Of a stretch of 9,849 bases of DNA, positions 6,250-9,849 are shown piece after piece; position 1 is the stretch's first letter; each line of letters opens with the position of its first letter. The translations under genes and the position numbers were made by a program. The notes beneath the pieces are model-generated. The model did not search any database, had not been told where the DNA came from, and saw only the letters and a list, made by a program, of their open reading frames with translations. Origin of the DNA: Flavobacteriales bacterium UBA4660 (GTDB taxonomy: Bacteria > Bacteroidota > Bacteroidia > Flavobacteriales_D > Sanyastnellaceae); the NCBI GenBank assembly GCA_002405435.1, contig DHLU01000084.1, forward strand, positions 3,735 through 13,583, in the 5' to 3' direction.

Positions 6250-7614
6250 TCAGCGGCTTTCAGCCGCTGCCCTGTAGCGCTGCTGAACTTCGGCAGGCGG
6301 ATTGAAATAACCAAAGGCCAGGTGAGGAAATTCTTTTCTGATCGCTGACATCACGTTGTAAACGCCCATGCCGGGTGGCAGCGCTGTAAGGCCAATCTTA
6401 CCCAGGTACCAGTCAGGGTCTATATTAAAATTACGCCATTGGATCATAGACAGGTCGCTGTACCTGATCCAGTCCCGGAGGGCTTCATATTCATCCGGCT
6501 GGTCGGTCATACCGGGAAAAGTAAAATAGTTAATACTCGCCCAGCCTCCGTATTTCCGCACAATCCGCGCACTTTCACGGATGTCTTCAAACGCGTAGTT
6601 GTTGGGCAGGTAATAGGCTTCATAGACCTGTTTCCGCGCGCTGTTGGTACTCACGCGAATGGCATTGAGACCGGCCTTCATCAGTTCTTCCACCGCATCG
6701 GGCCGGCTGCCATTGGTGTTGATGTTGATGATGCCCCTGGAGGTTCTGGCCCGAATACCCTTGATTACATCCCGAATCAGTTGCCATACCAGCAGGGGCT
6801 CGCCTTCACAACCCTGTCCGAAGCTTACAATGGGCCGCTCGGCAGTCTCAAGGTGAGGCACTGTGAATTCGAGTATCTCATCCACCGTGGGTATAAAGGA
6901 TAGCCGATCCTGAGAGGAAGAAATGCCGTGCTCATCGGGCTGAAAGGAAATACAACCGATACAATTGCTGTTGCAAGCCGGAGAAACCGGAATGGGGCAC
7001 TCCCAGCGACCCATGAAAAAATTGCGGGCGGCGGGACATTCATAGCGAAAGGAGCAATTGCCGCCCAGGTGCTGAATCAGTCGGTTTTCGGGGTGTGCCG
7101 CCATACGCTCAGTCGTTTTGCGTATGATTACCTCCCTGTCAAAATTTTCAAAGTCCTGGCGTATATCCGGATCAATTCTAACCGCTGTGGTATAAAACTT
7201 TCCATCAAGCCATCCTACCACGGTATAGGCATAAAGGGGAAGTGTCGGTGCTCCCTCTTCCTCGGTGCCAAAAGCGGCGAGGTACAATTGGGTATGTGCA
7301 GGCGAGATCAGCGCAGCCACCGCATAGACATCTTCCAGGATTTCAAATTCACCGGTCTCGACGCTCAGCCCATAGGGACGCCGGCCCGGCAGGTTAAAGA
7401 GGTCGCTGCCAGCCGGCAGTTCTATAAAATCTTCAGGTGAAAGGGGTACGACGTCATAGCCCGTTCTTCCCACCGCTTCGTAGCGCAGGTCTTCGAAAAT
7501 ATTGCCGGTTTCGTCGGCGTACACCATAAAGGGAACCCGGGGTGGATGCATGGCGCGAATATCGGAACGGGCAGGCCGCCGGCCAATTCGGGTGATAAAA
7601 CCCCGGCGTGGCAC
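6250..7614 (-). CDS. Radical SAM protein, function unknown (about 454 aa)
   Basis: The radical SAM signature CNSNCIGC (C214, C218, C221; CxxxCxxC) should bind the [4Fe-4S] cluster that cleaves S-adenosylmethionine. FGQGCEGEP (265-273) stands at the GGE-like SAM-contact position, and INTNGS (298-303), LNAIRVST (316-323) and INYFTFPGMTD (361-371) match later barrel strands. About 180 residues precede the motif, with VYADETGNIFED (31-42) and a predicted beta-rich region. C187, C193 and C206 just upstream of the cluster motif could hold a second metal site. The substrate is unknown. The longest start is a GTG at 7614 sharing one base with the stop of the upstream gene and preceded by AAGAGAG. ATG 7551 and ATG 7527 are credible alternatives, because recognisable sequence starts only at RVPFMVYAD and the first 21 residues are unusually Arg-rich. 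The gene is probably co-transcribed with the large T9SS cargo gene before it. Numbering is from 7614. Confidence 0.88.
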   Translation of the reverse strand: MPRRGFITRIGRRPARSDIRAMHPPRVPFMVYADETGNIFEDLRYEAVGRTGYDVVPLSPEDFIELPAGSDLFNLPGRRPYGLSVETGEFEILEDVYAVAALISPAHTQLYLAAFGTEEEGAPTLPLYAYTVVGWLDGKFYTTAVRIDPDIRQDFENFDREVIIRKTTERMAAHPENRLIQHLGGNCSFRYECPAARNFFMGRWECPIPVSPACNSNCIGCISFQPDEHGISSSQDRLSFIPTVDEILEFTVPHLETAERPIVSFGQGCEGEPLLVWQLIRDVIKGIRARTSRGIININTNGSRPDAVEELMKAGLNAIRVSTNSARKQVYEAYYLPNNYAFEDIRESARIVRKYGGWASINYFTFPGMTDQPDEYEALRDWIRYSDLSMIQWRNFNIDPDWYLGKIGLTALPPGMGVYNVMSAIRKEFPHLAFGYFNPPAEVQQRYRAAAESR

Positions 7615-7623
7615 TACTCTCTT
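7612..7623 (-). promoter_or_regulatory. Overlapping stop/start TAGTG with an AAGAGAG purine run
   Basis: Read on the minus strand, AAGAGAG (7623-7617) is followed by TAG (7616-7614), the stop of the large cargo gene, and GTG (7614-7612), the first possible start of the radical SAM gene, sharing the G. A ribosome ending the first gene could restart at once. The purine run is only two bases from the GTG, close for a Shine-Dalgarno site, so the coupling is plausible but depends on which radical SAM start is used. Confidence 0.4.
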
Positions 7624-9849
7624 ACAACCACCAGCCGGTTGCCATCTGACACGAGTACGTACACGCCGGGCGCAAGCACTGAAGTGTCAACGTGCATCAC
7701 CTGTCCGGTGCCGGTGTACGTGCACACATGCCGTCCGGAAAGGTCATAGAGGGCGAACACATGCCGTCCTGCGCCGGAGGCTGTCACGCTGAAGGAAGAG
7801 GAAAAGGGATTGGGCGCTACAGAAAATACCCCCCCTGATTCCGGAGTAAGCCCTACATCAATAATGGTAATCTCCACCTCCGCCTGGCAGCCATTGCTAT
7901 CGGTAATAAGGCAGAAGTAGGTGCCCTGCCCCAACCCGGTTACGGTCGCAAACACCGACCCTGTGCTCCACGCGTAATCATAAGGCGGCGTGCCTCCGGA
8001 AGGCACCACAAGTGCAGAACCGTTGGCGCCGTCATTGGCATTGATTACCGTCGTTTCAGCGGTAATCCCCGGACCGTTTACCATGGCAAATTCCAGCACC
8101 AGTTCGCATTCATTCGCATCGGTTATTTCCACCAGGTAATTTCCGGGAAACAAGGCGGAGGGATCAATGCCTCCCCAGTTGATATCGAGCATGCCTGTGC
8201 CCCCGAACGCATCCAGCTCAACCGCACCTGTACCTCCTTCACAGGCCGGATGCACGGTAAGCCCATATCCGATAGCCGGTGGCTCCGTAACCACAATTTC
8301 TTCCTGGGCTGTGCAGCTGTTGGCATCAGTGACCATTACCGTATAGACCCCCGCGGTCAGTGCAACCGGATTAACACCCTCCGGCCACGCCAACGAAAGG
8401 ACGCCGGTACCGCCTGAGGCAGTAACCACCGCAGCCCCGGAAGCCTCTCCAAAACAAGCTACCGGCTCTACCTGGTTGATGATGACGGCAAGGGAAGCGG
8501 GATTTTCAATGTCAACCTCACCTGACGCTACACAGCCGTTTTGATCGGTGAATGACCAGGCATAGACGCCCGCAGGCAGGTCGTGCAGCGCACTCAACTG
8601 TTGGCCGTTGCTCCACAAGAACTGGCCGGCAATGCCTGCAGCGGGAATCAGCGCGATGCTCCCGGTAAGGTCATTATGGCACAAGGGCTGGGCGACAACG
8701 GAGGTAACCACGGGCAGCGGAAATTCGGTGACCGCTATAGAGGCCTCCGCTTCAATACCGAAGCCGTTGGTGACAGTAACCGTATATACCCCGCCTTCAG
8801 TTACCCCGAGATACCGGGAGGTCTGGCCACCTGACCAAAGCCAGGTGCTGTGTTCGCCGCCGTCAAGGGTAATGCTTTCTCCTGTGCACAAGAGCCCGCT
8901 CGCCGTAATCTCCGGCACAAACGTTTCGCCCTCGTACACAGCTACCTCCGAACCCTTGGTGATACCATAGAGGGTATCCTTCCAACCACTCGGCCAAAAG
9001 ACCTCGAGCGAATCCACTACCACATTTTCACTGATGGAAAGAACCTGGTGCTGGGAGTTTTGGCTGAGGTAGTTATCTCCGCAGAGCGTTTGCGCCAGGT
9101 AGGCATTGCCCCCGGTATAGTAAAGAATGGTAGCGCCGATGGCATCGCGGTTGCTGGCTGTGCCGTGCAGGGTGAGTTTTATACTGCCGCCGCCGCCAGT
9201 GTTGTTGCGGTACAGGGCCGCATTGTGGGGAAAGAGGTTACCTACGATAAAATCAGGCTTTTGGTCATTGTTGTAATCACCCCTTGCGGTGCTGTGGCTC
9301 ATGTAATCATCAGCCAGCAAACCAAGCGCATCGAGACCCGATACAAAAGTGCCATCCTGGTTGTTTTGAAAAAAGTAGTTCTGGTTGCCGTCTATCAGCG
9401 CAGCCGTGGCCACATGAAGGTCATCATACAGGTCGCGGTCCTCATCAATCCAGAGTCCCCCCCAGCCCACATTAGCCGTGGCTACACCGGCCTGCTCGGC
9501 CACATCAGTAAACACACCGTTGTTGTAATTGAGCAGCACATTGCCATCCACCTCATTGGTAATGTAAATGTCCCAGTCTCCATCACGGTCATAATCCGAC
9601 ACGGAAGCGCACATGGCATCAATCATCACATCGGCACCCGTGGAGTCACTGACGTCTTGAAAAGTACCATTGCCGAGGTTGCGGTACAATCCATTACCCA
9701 TGTGTTTGTCGTTGACCACGTACAGGTCAATCCAACCATCGAAATCGTAGTCAAACCATACACTTTGAAACGTGGGGAGGTCAGCATCGCTCACCCCGGC
9801 AAGGGCCGTCGTATTCTCAAAAGTGCCGTCACCCTTGTTGCGAAACATT
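7614..9849 (-). CDS. Large T9SS-secreted protein: FG-GAP/VCBS repeats, ASPIC/UnbV-like domain, SprB-like repeats, sorting domain (N-terminus off window)
   Basis: The frame is open to the right edge (744 residues from the ATG at 9848). That ATG lies inside an FG-GAP repeat (MFRNKGDGTFENTT), so the true start is beyond the window. Numbering from it: residues 1-215 hold FG-GAP/VCBS propeller units with calcium-binding loops DYDFDGWIDL (33-42), DYDRDGDWDI (85-94) and DYNNDQKPDF (191-200). Residues about 220-300 resemble the ASPIC/UnbV domain found after such repeats in CRTAC1-like proteins (SNRDAIGA; SQHQVLSI; VDSLEVFWPSG). About 311-375 is an Ig-like segment. About 384-663 carries four SprB-like repeats, and about 675-744 is a T9SS type A sorting domain (FSVAPNPFSSSF, ALYDLSGRHV, LAPGVYVLVSDGN). 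It should be a surface or released protein, perhaps an adhesin; ligand unknown. Its stop overlaps the first possible start of the radical SAM gene. Confidence 0.92.
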   Translation of the reverse strand, partial: MFRNKGDGTFENTTALAGVSDADLPTFQSVWFDYDFDGWIDLYVVNDKHMGNGLYRNLGNGTFQDVSDSTGADVMIDAMCASVSDYDRDGDWDIYITNEVDGNVLLNYNNGVFTDVAEQAGVATANVGWGGLWIDEDRDLYDDLHVATAALIDGNQNYFFQNNQDGTFVSGLDALGLLADDYMSHSTARGDYNNDQKPDFIVGNLFPHNAALYRNNTGGGGSIKLTLHGTASNRDAIGATILYYTGGNAYLAQTLCGDNYLSQNSQHQVLSISENVVVDSLEVFWPSGWKDTLYGITKGSEVAVYEGETFVPEITASGLLCTGESITLDGGEHSTWLWSGGQTSRYLGVTEGGVYTVTVTNGFGIEAEASIAVTEFPLPVVTSVVAQPLCHNDLTGSIALIPAAGIAGQFLWSNGQQLSALHDLPAGVYAWSFTDQNGCVASGEVDIENPASLAVIINQVEPVACFGEASGAAVVTASGGTGVLSLAWPEGVNPVALTAGVYTVMVTDANSCTAQEEIVVTEPPAIGYGLTVHPACEGGTGAVELDAFGGTGMLDINWGGIDPSALFPGNYLVEITDANECELVLEFAMVNGPGITAETTVINANDGANGSALVVPSGGTPPYDYAWSTGSVFATVTGLGQGTYFCLITDSNGCQAEVEITIIDVGLTPESGGVFSVAPNPFSSSFSVTASGAGRHVFALYDLSGRHVCTYTGTGQVMHVDTSVLAPGVYVLVSDGNRLVVVRE
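7860..8699 (-). repeat. Four tandem SprB-like protein repeats within the T9SS cargo gene
   Basis: Four units of about 60-70 residues share one layout: a start such as 'QPLCHNDLTGSIAL', 'EPVACFGEASGAAVV', 'HPACEGGTGAVEL' or 'NANDGANGSALV', then a GGTG- or GGTP-type turn and a W-containing strand, then G(V/N/T)Y....TD.N.C. The conserved Cys near the start and the Cys in TDxNxC would suit a disulfide. The fourth unit lacks the first Cys. Such repeats are common in long Bacteroidota surface adhesins including gliding protein SprB. Their DNA has diverged, so they are protein repeats rather than recent duplications. Confidence 0.65.

Noticed and set aside
6439..7440. Plus-strand frames of 154 and 170 codons opposite the radical SAM gene
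   Set aside because: They mirror the conserved radical SAM coding frame and show no domain or signal of their own.
7860..8699. Repeated motif spacing that could suggest a CRISPR-like or DNA-level repeat array
   Set aside because: The repetition is at protein level in SprB-like units; the DNA copies are divergent and in frame.

Overview
The window looks like chromosomal DNA from a Bacteroidota bacterium, probably a flavobacterial or saprospirid-type lineage of moderate GC content. Three things point there. Two predicted secreted proteins end in type IX secretion system (T9SS) type A sorting domains. One partial gene has the N-terminal layout (TPR plus beta-propeller) of PorE/OmpA-family envelope proteins. 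A lipid A gene (lpxB) marks a Gram-negative outer membrane. Shine-Dalgarno sequences are weak or absent, as is usual in this phylum.

Layout from left to right. On the minus strand, 1-736 is the N-terminal third or so of a TPR/beta-propeller envelope protein that runs off the left edge. It is divergent, across a 78-bp gap, from a plus-strand run of three genes with no visible terminator between them: a 3-hydroxyacyl-CoA dehydrogenase (815-1945), lpxB (2027-3148) and a SpoIID/LytB-domain exported protein with a GTG start (3209-4339). A 134-bp gap holding a direct repeat and a possible promoter element leads to a secreted protein with two PDZ domains, a coiled coil and a T9SS tail (4474-6132). 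That gene is followed by an 8-bp-stem palindrome and a good intrinsic terminator. Converging from the right on the minus strand are a very large T9SS cargo protein (FG-GAP/VCBS repeats, ASPIC/UnbV-like domain, Ig-like and SprB-like repeats, sorting domain; 5' end outside the window) and, sharing one base with its stop codon, a radical SAM protein (6250-7614).

The common theme is the cell envelope: lipid A synthesis, a peptidoglycan-directed SpoIID protein, T9SS cargo, and a protein that may anchor to or assist the T9SS. The dehydrogenase (fatty acyl-CoA metabolism) and the radical SAM enzyme are the exceptions. I see no tRNA, rRNA, insertion sequence, CRISPR array, phage gene or toxin-antitoxin pair. 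The points most worth a second look are the uncharacterised radical SAM enzyme with its extra cysteines and tight coupling to a secreted giant, and the double-PDZ T9SS protein that has no catalytic domain. Nothing here is a demonstrable new system.
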